Below, piece after piece: positions 45,150 through 54,590 of a stretch of 64,000 bases of DNA. The DNA comes from an uncultured Lachnospiraceae bacterium (GTDB taxonomy: Bacteria; Bacillota; Clostridia; Lachnospirales; Lachnospiraceae). The stretch covers positions 124,001-188,000 of the forward strand of contig CACZJZ010000006.1 in the NCBI GenBank assembly GCA_902781655.1, read 5' to 3'. The translations under genes and the position numbers were made by a program. Within the stretch, counting starts at the first letter, position 1, and each line of letters opens with the position of its first letter. Below the pieces are notes generated by a model. The model saw only the letters and a program-made list of their open reading frames with translations, did no database searches and was not told the origin of the DNA.

Positions 45150-45497
45150 ATGAGCAACATTATTCGTGAGATTGAAGCAGCGGAGCTGAAAAAGGAAGTT
45201 CCGCAGTTCCGTGTCGGCGATACGGTTCGCGTACACAACCGTATCAAGGAGGGCAACCGGGAGAGAGTCCAGATGTTTGAGGGTACTGTCCTGAAGATTC
45301 AGGGCGGCGGCGCGAGAACAACCTTCACAGTCCGGAAGGAATCCAGCGGAATTGGCGTCGAGAAGACGTGGCCGCTTCATTCTCCCAATGTCGAGGCGGT
45401 GGATGTCATCCGCGAAGGCAAGGTCAGAAGAGCCAAGCTGAATTATCTCCGTCAGCGCAGCGGCAAGAAGGCCAAGGTCAAGGAAAAGATCCGCTGA
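45150..45497 (+). CDS. rplS: 50S ribosomal protein L19
   Basis: A 115-residue L19 with the typical [20 protein letters not shown] and [12 protein letters not shown] segments and a basic C terminus. The ATG six bases from AAGGAG is preferred over the ATG immediately before it, which would be only three bases away. A strong hairpin terminator follows. Confidence 0.98.
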   Translation: MSNIIREIEAAELKKEVPQFRVGDTVRVHNRIKEGNRERVQMFEGTVLKIQGGGARTTFTVRKESSGIGVEKTWPLHSPNVEAVDVIREGKVRRAKLNYLRQRSGKKAKVKEKIR

Positions 45498-45513
45498 TCA
45501 GATGGAATGCAGG

Positions 45514-45554
45514 AAGAGCCGTCCTTACTTATCCTGGTAAGGGACGGCTCTTTC
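45514..45554 (+). terminator. Terminator after rplS
   Basis: The arms 45514-45528 and 45537-45552 form a 15-bp stem with one bulged G and an 8-base loop. The 3' side ends CTCTTTCG, a short T-run. Confidence 0.7.
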
Positions 45555-45600
45555 GTCACTATGAACGAATTTTCCGTCATGATAGGAATAGGACAGTGTT

Positions 45601-46188
45601 ATGCGCCGCAGAAACAGAGGCCTCATTTTTTATGAGCGCAGAAAAAGAATCAACCGGGAACTGCTCCGGGAAATCGGATACTACATCCTGACGACTATAC
45701 TGGCCGTGTTCCTGGCGGTATGCGCAGTGGCCTTCTTTGGATTCCGTATCACTGTGATCGGGCCTTCCATGGAGCCGACGCTTTCCGGTGGTCAGGCTGT
45801 CTTTGTCAACCGGATCAGCACCAGAATGGGGTTAATTCGCAGAGGAACCGTCATCGCTTTTTATCCGGGCGGAAATCATTCCGCGCATCCCTATATCAAA
45901 CGTGTGGAGGGACTTCCCGGCGATACCGTGGAGATCAGGGACGGCGTTCTTCTTATCAATGGAGAGCCGTCAGAGGACCGCGCCCGCTTCGACCTGATTG
46001 AGGATCCCGGGGAGGCCGGCTCTGCCATCACGCTGGGAGACCGCGAATATTTTGTCATCGGCGACAATCGGAACAATAGTGAGGACAGCCGCTCCGCTGG
46101 TATTGGCAATGTCACGCAGGATATGATGATCGGCGTGGTATGGCTCGGCCTGCCGGAGGGAAAGCAGGGCTTTTCCCTGGTCCACTGA
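45601..46188 (+). CDS. lepB: Signal peptidase I (first copy)
   Basis: A 195-residue type I signal peptidase with an N-terminal basic stretch, one membrane helix (about 27-49), catalytic Ser56 in GPSMEPTL, catalytic Lys100 in YIKRVEGLPGD, and the conserved GDNRNNSEDSR box. It removes signal peptides outside the membrane. A second, more canonical copy lies on the other side of rbgA. No strong ribosome binding site is visible before the ATG. Confidence 0.93.
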   Translation: MRRRNRGLIFYERRKRINRELLREIGYYILTTILAVFLAVCAVAFFGFRITVIGPSMEPTLSGGQAVFVNRISTRMGLIRRGTVIAFYPGGNHSAHPYIKRVEGLPGDTVEIRDGVLLINGEPSEDRARFDLIEDPGEAGSAITLGDREYFVIGDNRNNSEDSRSAGIGNVTQDMMIGVVWLGLPEGKQGFSLVH

Positions 46189-46209
46189 CATATGTATGGA
46201 GAGAAACGC

Positions 46210-47082
46210 ATGGAATACCAGTGGTATCCCGGTCATATGACCCGGGCCAGACGGATGATGGAGGAGAACTGCAAGCTCGTCGATCTTGTGATCGAGCTGG
46301 CGGATGCACGCATCCCGGTGAGCAGCCGTAATCCTGACATTGATCGGCTCTGTGCCGGAAAATCACGCATTCTGATTCTAAATAAAGCAGATCTGGCAGA
46401 CCCGGAGAGAACAGAGATATATCGCAGGCAGGAGGAGCAGAGAGGCGTTCCGGTGCTTCCTATGGATGCGAGAAAGCGGGCGGAGGTTTCCGGATTGAGA
46501 GCTTCTGTCATCAGGGCGTGTCAGAGCAAAATTGAGCGCGACAGGAAGCGCGGCATTTTGAACCGTCCGCTCCGGGCGATGATTGCCGGCATTCCGAATG
46601 TCGGGAAATCCACGCTGATTAATTCTCTTGTAGGGAAATCTTCTGCCAAAACAGGGAATAAGCCGGGTGTCACCAGGGGAAAGCAGTGGATCACGCTGAA
46701 CGGGAACGGCAGAGTGATTCAGCTGCTGGACACGCCGGGAATTCTCTGGCCGAAATTTGAGGATCCGAAGGTTGGTATCCGGCTCGCACTCGCAGGGGCG
46801 GTGAATGATGATATACTGGACCATGAGGATCTTGCCTGCAGACTTCTTACCTATCTGCAAAACAGGTATCCGGAGATTATCCCGGAACGCTACGGCATCA
46901 CAGTGGAAGAGCGAAATGCTGCGGTTCTGGCGGAGCGGGAACAGGCAGCGGATATGCTTGCCGCAATAGGAAGGCGGCGTGGAATTTTGAAAAAGGGCAG
47001 TGAGGTAGACACAGTGCGCACCGCAGCACTGCTGCTGGATGATTTTCGCAGCGGCAGGCTAGGCAGAATTTCACTGGAATAG
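46210..47082 (+). CDS. rbgA: Ribosome biogenesis GTPase RbgA (YlqF)
   Basis: A 290-residue circularly permuted GTPase needed for late 50S assembly. G motifs appear in the order G4 NKAD (58-61), G1 GIPNVGKS (127-134) and G3 DTPG (174-177). The N terminus YQWYPGHMTRARRMM is diagnostic. GGAGAG lies six bases before the ATG. It is flanked by two signal peptidase genes, 21 bp and 7 bp away. Confidence 0.97.
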   Translation: MEYQWYPGHMTRARRMMEENCKLVDLVIELADARIPVSSRNPDIDRLCAGKSRILILNKADLADPERTEIYRRQEEQRGVPVLPMDARKRAEVSGLRASVIRACQSKIERDRKRGILNRPLRAMIAGIPNVGKSTLINSLVGKSSAKTGNKPGVTRGKQWITLNGNGRVIQLLDTPGILWPKFEDPKVGIRLALAGAVNDDILDHEDLACRLLTYLQNRYPEIIPERYGITVEERNAAVLAEREQAADMLAAIGRRRGILKKGSEVDTVRTAALLLDDFRSGRLGRISLE

Positions 47083-47089
47083 GAATCGT

Positions 47090-47647
47090 ATGGGAGAACA
47101 TCAGAAGGCGAGACAGCAGCTTCGCGGTTTTATTAATTTCATGCTTTACATCGTGATGATTCTGTTCATCACGTTTCTTCTGATTCGTTTTGTGGGACAG
47201 CGGACAGAAGTGGTGGGCTACTCCATGTATCCGACGCTGGACAATGGAGACCAGCTGATCGTGGAAAAGATCAGCTACCGGTTCACGGACCCGAAACGGT
47301 TTGACATCATTGTTTTTCCTTATCGCTACGAGGATAAAACCTATTATGTAAAGCGGATCATCGGGCTTCCCGGAGAGAAAATCCGGATTGATGAGGCGGG
47401 GAATATCTACATCAACGGAGAAATTCTCGAGGAGCATTACGGCAGGGAAGTGATTCAGGATCCGGGTATCGCCGCGACGGAAATCACGCTGGGGAACGAC
47501 GAATATTTTGTCATGGGTGACAACCGGAACGACAGCAAGGACAGCAGGGACCCGTCCGTGGGGCCGATCCACCGGAGAGAGCTGATCGGTAGGGTGTGGC
47601 TGCGGCTCTACCCGTTCTCCAGATTCGGACTGATGAAGGGCAGGTAA
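47090..47647 (+). CDS. lepB: Signal peptidase I (second copy)
   Basis: A 185-residue type I signal peptidase with one membrane helix (about 15-35), Ser45 in GYSMYPTL, Lys88 in [12 protein letters not shown] and [11 protein letters not shown]. It is closer to the standard SipS type than the first copy. It starts 7 bp after rbgA and ends 1 bp before the RNase HII fusion gene, so the four genes from 45.6 to 48.8 kb form one unit. Confidence 0.96.
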   Translation: MGEHQKARQQLRGFINFMLYIVMILFITFLLIRFVGQRTEVVGYSMYPTLDNGDQLIVEKISYRFTDPKRFDIIVFPYRYEDKTYYVKRIIGLPGEKIRIDEAGNIYINGEILEEHYGREVIQDPGIAATEITLGNDEYFVMGDNRNDSKDSRDPSVGPIHRRELIGRVWLRLYPFSRFGLMKGR

Positions 47648-47648
47648 T

Positions 47649-48800
47649 ATGGCAGAATCAATCCAGAGTATCCGCAGAAGGTATGAGGCAGCATCGGAAG
47701 AAATGCTGCCTTCTTTTATTGAAACCTGGGAGTCGGATCCCCGCGCCGGCGTCAGGGCAATGGTGGCCGGCGCCCGCAAAAGGCTGTCTGCGCTTGCGGC
47801 GGAGCATGAGAGGATCCGGGAACTCCGCGATTTCGAACGGGAGGCGGCTGGAGATTATCTGACCGGCGGATTTCTCTGCGGAATCGATGAGGCGGGACGC
47901 GGCCCGCTCGCCGGCCCGGTTGCGGCCGGCGCCGTCATTCTCCCTCCGGATGAAGAGATCAGTGGCATCAATGATTCGAAGAAACTGACTCCGGCGCGGC
48001 GCGAGAAACTGTACGAGGAGATTACAGCGAAAGCGGTATCGTGGGCAGTTGGACTGGTCAGCCCTGCCAGGATCGATGAGATCAATATTCTTCAGGCAAC
48101 TTATGAGGCAATGCGGCGGGCTGAGACGGAACTCCGGCCGCAGCCCGAGGTACTGATTGTGGACGCAGTGCGCATACCAGGGCTGCATCTGCCTCAGGTG
48201 CCGGTGATAAAGGGAGATGCAAAATGTCTGTCGGTGGGTGCCGCCAGCATCCTGGCAAAGGTGACCAGGGACCGCATCATGGAGGAGTACGACAGGCTGT
48301 ATCCGGAATATGGCTTTGCGGAGAATAAAGGCTATGGCAGTGCCGCCCATATCGCCGCGCTGCGGAAATACGGGCCGTGCCCGATCCACCGCCGGTCATT
48401 TATCGGTCATTTCATTGATCCGGAAACACCGGTCTGCACACGCTCCGCAAGAAGCATAGGGACCATGCAGGAAAACGCGGCAGCAGAATATCTGACAGCG
48501 CGGGGAGTTTGCATTCTGGTTCATTCCTACCGCGGGAGAAGGGGAGAAATCGATCTCATTGGGTGCGATCAGGACGGCACACTTCTTTTCATCGAGGTCA
48601 AATATCGCTCCTCTGCAAAATATGGCGATCCCTCCGAGGCGGTGACGGCCGAAAAACAAAAGACAATCTGCCGTGTCTGCGATGAATACCGCAGAGAGCA
48701 TGGAATTCCGGATACCAGGAAACAGCGGTTTGATATTGTGGCGGTGGATATGACAGGCATCCGGTGGATTCAGAATGCCTTTCCCTACAGACCGGCCTGA
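47649..48800 (+). CDS. rnhB: Ribonuclease HII fused to a YraN (UPF0102) nuclease-like domain
   Basis: A single 383-residue frame. Residues about 75-255 are RNase HII, which cleaves at ribonucleotides in [20 protein letters not shown] gives Asp80 and Glu81, with Asp172 in IVDA and Asp190 in [13 protein letters not shown] completing the DEDD set. Residues about 268-380 match YraN/UPF0102, a PD-(D/E)xK-like fold: [16 protein letters not shown] (Glu300, Asp302) and FIEVKYR (Glu316, Lys318). A helical segment of about 70 residues precedes RNase HII. In many bacteria rnhB and yraN are adjacent separate genes; here no stop separates them. Confidence 0.9.
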   Translation: MAESIQSIRRRYEAASEEMLPSFIETWESDPRAGVRAMVAGARKRLSALAAEHERIRELRDFEREAAGDYLTGGFLCGIDEAGRGPLAGPVAAGAVILPPDEEISGINDSKKLTPARREKLYEEITAKAVSWAVGLVSPARIDEINILQATYEAMRRAETELRPQPEVLIVDAVRIPGLHLPQVPVIKGDAKCLSVGAASILAKVTRDRIMEEYDRLYPEYGFAENKGYGSAAHIAALRKYGPCPIHRRSFIGHFIDPETPVCTRSARSIGTMQENAAAEYLTARGVCILVHSYRGRRGEIDLIGCDQDGTLLFIEVKYRSSAKYGDPSEAVTAEKQKTICRVCDEYRREHGIPDTRKQRFDIVAVDMTGIRWIQNAFPYRPA

Positions 48801-48848
48801 AGAGAATACGCTTTCGTTTGCCGCAGGGTGTGCGGCATGGGGATAAGC

Positions 48849-49721
48849 ATGAGTAAGGATTTGGAATCGATTCGAACAGAAACGCTGGAAGGACATACCT
48901 TCCGCTATCTTCCTGTCAGCAATATCGATGACACCGGATTTGCCAGGGCTATTTTCACGACCCGTGAGGGAGGCGTGAGCGGCGGACCTTATCGGTCGTT
49001 GGATCTTGGATGGAATAATGACGACAGCCGGGAGAATATTTATGAGAATTATCGGATCGCGGCCATGCATTTTGGTGCATCGCTGGACCAGTGTGTGATG
49101 TCTATGCAGACGCACACCACAAATGTCCGGAGGATCACAGAGAAAGATGCGGGAAGAGGGCTGACCCGGCCGCTTGGATACCGCGATATTGACGGGATGT
49201 GTACAGATGTACCGGGCCTCGTACTGGTGACGCTTCACGCAGACTGCACGCCGCTGTATTTTGCCGATCCTTTGCACAGGGCGGTTGGTCTGGCTCATTC
49301 CGGATGGCGGGGCACCGCAGGGCTGATGGGCGCCTGTATGGTTGACCGGATGAAAGAGTGGTACGGGACAAGGGCGGAGGACCTTGTGGTCTTTATCGGC
49401 CCGACGATACGTTCCTGCTGCTATGAGATCGGTCCGGAGGTAGCGGCACAGTTTGTAAAGCTCTTCGGAGAATCGGTCTGTCGGGAAGAGGAAATCCTGC
49501 TGCCCGGCAGAGAGGACCGTATGATGCTGAATCTGGCGCGCGCGAACCGCAGAATCCTGCTGGATGCAGGGATTCTGCCGGAGCACCTCGAGGACAGCGG
49601 GATCTGCACCTGCTGCGACGGGGAACTCTTTTTTTCGCACCGATATGCCATGCGACACAGCGGTGGGAAAAGAGGAAACTGCGCCGGCATGATTATGATC
49701 AGACAGAACGCATCCGCCTGA
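48849..49721 (+). CDS. pgeF: Peptidoglycan editing factor PgeF / LACC1-type purine nucleoside phosphorylase family
   Basis: A 290-residue YfiH-family protein. The Zn/substrate residues are present: His89 in QTHTTNV, Cys133 in HADCTPL and His150 in HSGWRG, plus CCYEIGPEV. Family members have been described as purine nucleoside phosphorylase/adenosine deaminase enzymes and as peptidoglycan editing factors; which applies here is unknown. The ATG after GGGGAT is chosen over two earlier in-frame starts (48828, 48837). It is the last gene of the rightward block and converges with prs. Confidence 0.9.
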   Translation: MSKDLESIRTETLEGHTFRYLPVSNIDDTGFARAIFTTREGGVSGGPYRSLDLGWNNDDSRENIYENYRIAAMHFGASLDQCVMSMQTHTTNVRRITEKDAGRGLTRPLGYRDIDGMCTDVPGLVLVTLHADCTPLYFADPLHRAVGLAHSGWRGTAGLMGACMVDRMKEWYGTRAEDLVVFIGPTIRSCCYEIGPEVAAQFVKLFGESVCREEEILLPGREDRMMLNLARANRRILLDAGILPEHLEDSGICTCCDGELFFSHRYAMRHSGGKRGNCAGMIMIRQNASA

Positions 49722-49777
49722 ATTGCTGGTGGCAGGATGGGACAGGAGGAGCGAGGCTGGCAGCGATGAAGTCGTTC

Positions 49778-50983
49778 TCAGACGTCGAACGGCTCTGCTT
49801 CCTCCCTCCGGTTATATTTTTCCAGAATCTCATGGATTTTGGCGGTGGGCGTCGTGACATTGCTCACGGATGCGTCGTGGTTGAAATAGTCCAGGATGGA
49901 GGCAAGATACTTGCTCATATCCGCCGCAGCAAACCAGGGGCGGGCCTTCAAATCGGGACTGAGCCAGGTGAGATTGGTGACAATTACCTTGTCCAGGATG
50001 CCCTGTTCATACGCCTTGTCAAAATTGGTCAGCCCGTCGTTAAACAGACCGAACGTGCAGCAGACGAAGACACGCTTTGCACCCATTTCCTTCAGCTGTC
50101 GGGATGTGTCGAGCATGCTTCCGCCGGAAGAGATCATATCGTCGATGACGATGACATCTCTGCCGCGGATGTCGCTTCCAAGAAATTCGTGCGCGACAAT
50201 CGGATTTTTGCCGTTCACGATCCGGGTGTAATCCCGGCGCTTGTAGAACATGCCGGTGTCGGCGCCTATGACGGAGGCAAAGTAAACTGCCCGTTCCATT
50301 GCGCCCTCATCAGGGCTGATGACCGTGATGTGGTCCCGATCGATGGTAAGATCCGGAACGGACAACATGAGAGTGCGGAGAAACTGGTAAGGCGGCAGGA
50401 AATTATCGAAGTTGGTGAGCGGCGCGACGCTCTGAATCCGGGGATCATGGGCGTCAAAGGTAATGAAGTTGTCGATACCCATATCGACCAGTTCGCGAAG
50501 CATCAGCGCACAGTCCAGTGATTCCCGGCCGCTGCGCTTGTGCTGACGGCCTTCATAAAGAAATGGCATTACAACGGTAATGCGGCGGGCCTTGCCGTTG
50601 ATGGCGGCAATCACACGCTTGAGATCCTGGAAATGATCATCCGGGGACATGTGATTCAGAAAGCCATTCATCCGATAAGTCAGGGAATGATTGGTTACGT
50701 CCGTGAGAATCATGATATCATAGCCTCGTACGGATTCTGGCAGCATGGCCTTTCCCTCTCCGGAACCGAAGCGGGGAACCTGAACCGGAATCTGGTAGCT
50801 TTCCTTGACATAATCACGGAATGCGGGATCTTTCTTGGCAATATTATGATCTTTCTGGCGAAACATGATCAACCAGCGATCGACAGCGGTTCCGAGTTCC
50901 TGTGCGGACGGCATGACGATGAGTCCGAGCGGGGCTACCGGAATTTTGCGTTCCAACTGTTCGTGTAATTCCTGTTCTGCCAT
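49778..50983 (-). CDS. prs: Ribose-phosphate pyrophosphokinase (long divergent form)
   Basis: A 401-residue PRPP synthetase, longer than the usual 310-320. The ATP/ribose-phosphate region VVMPFLYEGRQHKR (137-150), FDAHDPRIQS (176-185), the ISPDEGAMERA segment and the PRPP loop VIVIDDMISSGGS (277-289) are recognisable. The extra length is an N-terminal extension and internal insertions. It makes PRPP for nucleotide, His and Trp synthesis. On its strand GAGGAGG lies four bases before the ATG. It is single-gene, with its own promoter. Confidence 0.92.
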   Translation of the reverse strand: MAEQELHEQLERKIPVAPLGLIVMPSAQELGTAVDRWLIMFRQKDHNIAKKDPAFRDYVKESYQIPVQVPRFGSGEGKAMLPESVRGYDIMILTDVTNHSLTYRMNGFLNHMSPDDHFQDLKRVIAAINGKARRITVVMPFLYEGRQHKRSGRESLDCALMLRELVDMGIDNFITFDAHDPRIQSVAPLTNFDNFLPPYQFLRTLMLSVPDLTIDRDHITVISPDEGAMERAVYFASVIGADTGMFYKRRDYTRIVNGKNPIVAHEFLGSDIRGRDVIVIDDMISSGGSMLDTSRQLKEMGAKRVFVCCTFGLFNDGLTNFDKAYEQGILDKVIVTNLTWLSPDLKARPWFAAADMSKYLASILDYFNHDASVSNVTTPTAKIHEILEKYNRREEAEPFDV

Positions 50984-51022
50984 GATGCCTCCTCTGATGT
51001 TTTCTTGTCTTGAGCCGCATCC

Positions 51023-51051
51023 ATTATAAGGGCAATCTGCCGGGGGAACAA
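51023..51051 (-). promoter_or_regulatory. Predicted promoter of prs
   Basis: On the minus strand TTGTTC (51051-51046) and TATAAT (51028-51023) have a 17-bp spacer, giving a start near 51016, about 33 bases before the coding region. Confidence 0.7.
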
Positions 51052-51095
51052 GAGCGTCGTCTTCCAGGCGGGCAAGGGCGGCAGGTGGCGGCAGG

Positions 51096-51124
51096 TTTAC
51101 AGAGACGGAGTATTTTTGTAAAAT
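51096..51124 (+). promoter_or_regulatory. Predicted promoter of der
   Basis: TTTACA (51096-51101) and TAAAAT (51119-51124) have a 17-bp spacer. The start near 51131 leaves a leader of about 120 bases containing GTCA/TGAC, TGCGGC/GCCGCA and GCCGC/GCGGC pairings. Confidence 0.65.
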
Positions 51125-51250
51125 GAAGGACTGAAGTCTGAATGCGGCTTCGATACGTCACTTTAAACTGACATGGATGCCGCAAGGAATACGGCACGGA
51201 GTATCATGCCGAATCAGCGCCGCGAAAAAGCGGCAACCGGGGAAAGGCAT

Positions 51251-52600
51251 ATGAGCAAACATGTATCCCGTCCGCTCGTCGCCATCGTGGGACGACCGAA
51301 TGTAGGAAAATCGACACTGTTTAACAAACTGGCGGGAGAGAATATTTCCATTGTGGAAGACAGGCCGGGAGTTACCCGCGACCGTATCTATGCGGACTGC
51401 TCCTGGCTGAATTATACTTTTACGCTGATTGACACCGGGGGCATTGAACCTGACTCGAGGGATGCGATTCTGTCACAGATGAGGGAACAGGCGCAGATTG
51501 CCATCGACATGGCGGATGTCATTCTGTTCATGACGGATGTGAAGCAGGGCCTTGTCGATGCGGACGGCAAGGTTGCGGATATGCTGCGGCGCGCTGGAAA
51601 ACCGGTGATTCTCGTCGTCAACAAGGTGGATCAGTATAATGACCTTGCTATGGCGGAGGTCTATGAATTTTACAGCCTCGGGCTGGGAGATCCCTTCCCG
51701 GTTTCCGCAGCGAACAAGACGGGTTTCGGCGATCTTCTCGACGAGGTAGTGAAGCATTTTCCGGACCGCCAGGAGGAAGAAGAGGATGATGACCGGGTTC
51801 GCATTGCAATCGTCGGCAAGCCGAATGTCGGCAAGTCCTCCATCATCAACCGGCTGATCGGGGAAAACCGTGTCATCGTCTCTGACATTGCAGGAACTAC
51901 CCGGGATGCGGTTGACACGCTGGTTGCTCATAACGGCAAGGAGTATGTTTTCATCGATACTGCTGGACTGCGCCGGAAGAACAAGATCCATGAGGAACTG
52001 GAGCGATATATGATCATCCGCACCGTGGCAGCAGTGGAACGCGCTGACATTACGGTGGTTGTGATCGATGCGAAGGAAGGCGTATCCGAGCAGGATGCCA
52101 AAATTGCCGGCATCGCGCATGATCGCGGCAAGGCTGTCATTATCGCAGTCAACAAATGGGATCTGATCGAAAAAGATAATGACACGGTCAGGGAGTTCAC
52201 CAGAAAGATCAGACAGACCCTGTCCTTCCTTCCCTATGCGGAGATTCTGTTCATTTCGGCCAGAACAGGTCAGAGGCTGGAACGGCTCTATGACCTGATC
52301 GATATGGTTTCTGCCAATCAGAACATGCGGATTCAGACAGGCGTTCTGAATGAAATTATCGCTGAGGCGGTCATGATGCAGCAGCCGCCGGCAGACAAGG
52401 GGAAGATGCTAAAGATCTATTATGCGACGCAGACCGGTGTAAAACCGCCGACCTTTGTTCTGTTTGTGAACAGCAGGGACCTGTTTCATTTTTCCTATCA
52501 GCGGTATCTGGAAAATCAGCTGCGGGAGACCTTCGGTTTCCGCGGAACGCCGATCAAACTGATTATCCGGGAGCGCAGAGGAGAGGACGCCACCGTCTGA
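51251..52600 (+). CDS. der: Ribosome biogenesis GTPase Der (EngA)
   Basis: A 449-residue tandem GTPase acting in 50S assembly. The first G domain has GRPNVGKS (14-21), DTGG and NKVD; the second has GKPNVGKS (near 190), DTAGLRRK and NKWD; a KH-like domain follows, ending [11 protein letters not shown]. The ATG of MSKHVSRPL is chosen over an in-frame ATG at 51173. Confidence 0.97.
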   Translation: MSKHVSRPLVAIVGRPNVGKSTLFNKLAGENISIVEDRPGVTRDRIYADCSWLNYTFTLIDTGGIEPDSRDAILSQMREQAQIAIDMADVILFMTDVKQGLVDADGKVADMLRRAGKPVILVVNKVDQYNDLAMAEVYEFYSLGLGDPFPVSAANKTGFGDLLDEVVKHFPDRQEEEEDDDRVRIAIVGKPNVGKSSIINRLIGENRVIVSDIAGTTRDAVDTLVAHNGKEYVFIDTAGLRRKNKIHEELERYMIIRTVAAVERADITVVVIDAKEGVSEQDAKIAGIAHDRGKAVIIAVNKWDLIEKDNDTVREFTRKIRQTLSFLPYAEILFISARTGQRLERLYDLIDMVSANQNMRIQTGVLNEIIAEAVMMQQPPADKGKMLKIYYATQTGVKPPTFVLFVNSRDLFHFSYQRYLENQLRETFGFRGTPIKLIIRERRGEDATV

Positions 52601-52647
52601 CGGTCGTCTATGGTTCGCCGCAGGCAGCTGCGGAACGGGAGGAAATC

Positions 52648-53376
52648 ATGATCAGAGTGTACAGCTTTCTGATCGGACTGGGGTTCGGACTGTTTCAGAC
52701 AGCTTATTTTCTGGGAAAACGAAAGGGTATCGACATCCGGGACTATGGAAGCGGCAATGCCGGCATGACCAATATGCTCCGGACTCTCGGCACAAAGGCC
52801 GGTCTTACGGTGCTGCTGTTTGACATGTTGAAGGTCATCGCGGCGCTGCTTCTGACTACAGCGATCTTCGGGCAAACGCACCCGGAACTGGTTTATATTC
52901 TGAAGCTTTATACAACACTGGGATGCATTGTGGGACACAATTATCCGTTTTATATGCATTTTCGCGGGGGAAAGGGTGTGGCTGTGACAGCAGGGTTTCT
53001 CTGTGCGTTCAAGCCGGAATACTTCTTTCTGTGTGCCGCTGCCTTTTTTATTCCGTGGCTCACGACGCATTTTGTGAGTCTGGGTTCGCTCTGCATGGTC
53101 ACGACGTTTTTTGTCACCCTCCTTGTGGAGGGCAGGCTGGGGGTTTTCACCCGGCTGGGCATGACGACACAGGGCCTTATCGAGATGTACCTGCTCGGCG
53201 GAATCATTACTGGACTCTGCTGGTTCCAGCATCGCGGCAATCTTGTCCGACTGGCACATGGGTGTGAGCGGAAGACCTATCTCGGCAAAAGAAATCATGC
53301 GGCTCTCTCCGAGGGAGATCTGGAGAAAATCCGCGAGGAGGAGCAAAAGAGAAAGCAGCATCAAAAAGAGTGCTGA
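52648..53376 (+). CDS. plsY: Acyl-phosphate glycerol-3-phosphate acyltransferase PlsY
   Basis: A 242-residue polytopic acyltransferase that uses PlsX-made acyl phosphate to acylate glycerol 3-phosphate. Motifs are GSGNAG (34-39) and GHNYPFYMHFRGGKGVA (near 93-109). A charged C-terminal tail extends beyond the usual end. GGGAGG lies upstream of the ATG. The next gene, gpsA, makes its glycerol 3-phosphate substrate. Confidence 0.95.
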   Translation: MIRVYSFLIGLGFGLFQTAYFLGKRKGIDIRDYGSGNAGMTNMLRTLGTKAGLTVLLFDMLKVIAALLLTTAIFGQTHPELVYILKLYTTLGCIVGHNYPFYMHFRGGKGVAVTAGFLCAFKPEYFFLCAAAFFIPWLTTHFVSLGSLCMVTTFFVTLLVEGRLGVFTRLGMTTQGLIEMYLLGGIITGLCWFQHRGNLVRLAHGCERKTYLGKRNHAALSEGDLEKIREEEQKRKQHQKEC

Positions 53377-53439
53377 TAAACCTGAAGTCAGTCTGCAGCG
53401 GGAAGAAAAGATCCGCTTCTATGAGGAGGAACAGATACT

Positions 53440-54456
53440 ATGGCAGATATAGGTATGATCGGTGCGGGCAGCTGGGGGACCGCCCTCAGCTGGCGTCTCG
53501 CCAGGAACGGCCATCATGTGGAGATCTGGTCTATCGGACAGGACGAGGTGGATATGATCAATACCCGTCATGAGCAGTCGGTGAAGCTTCCGGGAAGCAT
53601 ACTCCCGGACGATGTCACGGCCTCCACCGACCTCTCTCAGGTGATGCTGGGAAAGGATATGCTCGTGCTGGCGGTTCCCTCGCCTTTTACCCGCTCTACG
53701 GCGCAGAAGATGGCACCATACTGCAAGTATGGACAGCTGATCGTATCGGTGGCAAAGGGGATTGAGGAGAAGACACTGAAGACACTGTCAGAAGTGATTG
53801 AGGAAGAAATTCCGCAGGCCAATGTCGCAGTGCTCAGCGGCCCCACCCACGCGGAGGAGGTCGGAAAAGGAATGCCGACAGCCATCGTTGCGGGTGCCGC
53901 GGACGAGAAGACGGCAAAATATGTGCAGGACGTTTTTATGAATGAGGTGTTCCGGGTTTACACCAGTCCGGACAGGAGAGGCATGCAGATCGGCGCCGCT
54001 CTGAAGAATGTGGTTGCACTGGGAGCCGGCATCGCGGACGGACTCGGTTATGGAGACAATGCGAAGGCAGCGCTGATCACACGGGGGATCCATGAAATCA
54101 GCCAGCTCGGCACCGCGATGGGCGGGCGGGCAGAGACCTTCAGCGGGCTGACGGGAATCGGAGACCTGATTGTAACCTGCGCCTCGATGCATTCCAGAAA
54201 CCGCCGCGCGGGGATCCTGATCGGACAGGGCAAAACCTATGAGGAGGCCATGGCTGAGGTGAAGCAGGTGGTGGAGGGCGTATACAGTGCAAAAGCTGCC
54301 GTTGCGCTTGGAAAACAGTATCATGTGGAACTTCCTATCATCACGGAAGTCAGCAGGATCCTGTTTGAGGGAAAGCCGGCCGCCGACGGCGTGCGGGATT
54401 TGATGCTGCGCGACCGCAAAGTGGAAATCAACGATCTTGATTGGAGTCATACATAA
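53440..54456 (+). CDS. gpsA: Glycerol-3-phosphate dehydrogenase [NAD(P)+]
   Basis: A 338-residue GpsA with the Rossmann motif GAGSWGTAL (8-16), SVAKGIEE, LSGPTHAEEV, the catalytic lysine region ALKNVVALGAGIADGLGYGDN and LTGIGDLIVTC. It supplies glycerol 3-phosphate for PlsY, encoded just upstream. Its TAA stop shares a base with an ATG that opens a 44-codon frame. Confidence 0.97.
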   Translation: MADIGMIGAGSWGTALSWRLARNGHHVEIWSIGQDEVDMINTRHEQSVKLPGSILPDDVTASTDLSQVMLGKDMLVLAVPSPFTRSTAQKMAPYCKYGQLIVSVAKGIEEKTLKTLSEVIEEEIPQANVAVLSGPTHAEEVGKGMPTAIVAGAADEKTAKYVQDVFMNEVFRVYTSPDRRGMQIGAALKNVVALGAGIADGLGYGDNAKAALITRGIHEISQLGTAMGGRAETFSGLTGIGDLIVTCASMHSRNRRAGILIGQGKTYEEAMAEVKQVVEGVYSAKAAVALGKQYHVELPIITEVSRILFEGKPAADGVRDLMLRDRKVEINDLDWSHT

Positions 54457-54590
54457 TGGGTATTGTCACGACACCGGAAATATGGAGGTTTCGATACTGG
54501 CTTGTCAGGGAGAAAAAAGCAGTCATTTCAGAATATGACAACCTTCATATGTATTTTGACAAGGAGATAATGGAAAATGCAGATTTTTGA
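54456..54590 (+). CDS. Possible small protein coupled to gpsA
   Basis: A 44-codon frame starts at the ATG that overlaps the gpsA stop (TAATG) with TGGAG nine bases upstream, and ends 14 bp inside tyrS. It encodes a Trp/Tyr-containing basic and acidic peptide (EIWRFRYWLVREKK, then EYDNLHMYFDKE) with three tyrosine codons. Nothing like it is known to me. It may be a real small protein, a coupling leader or chance. Confidence 0.3.
   Translation: MGIVTTPEIWRFRYWLVREKKAVISEYDNLHMYFDKEIMENADF

Noticed and set aside
45598-48800. Frameshift splitting rnhB and yraN
   Set aside because: The single frame is continuous with coding-like composition across the junction; both domains keep their key residues.
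54457-54576. T-box riboswitch before tyrS
   Set aside because: The gap is only about 120 bases and lacks a T-box sequence and terminator.
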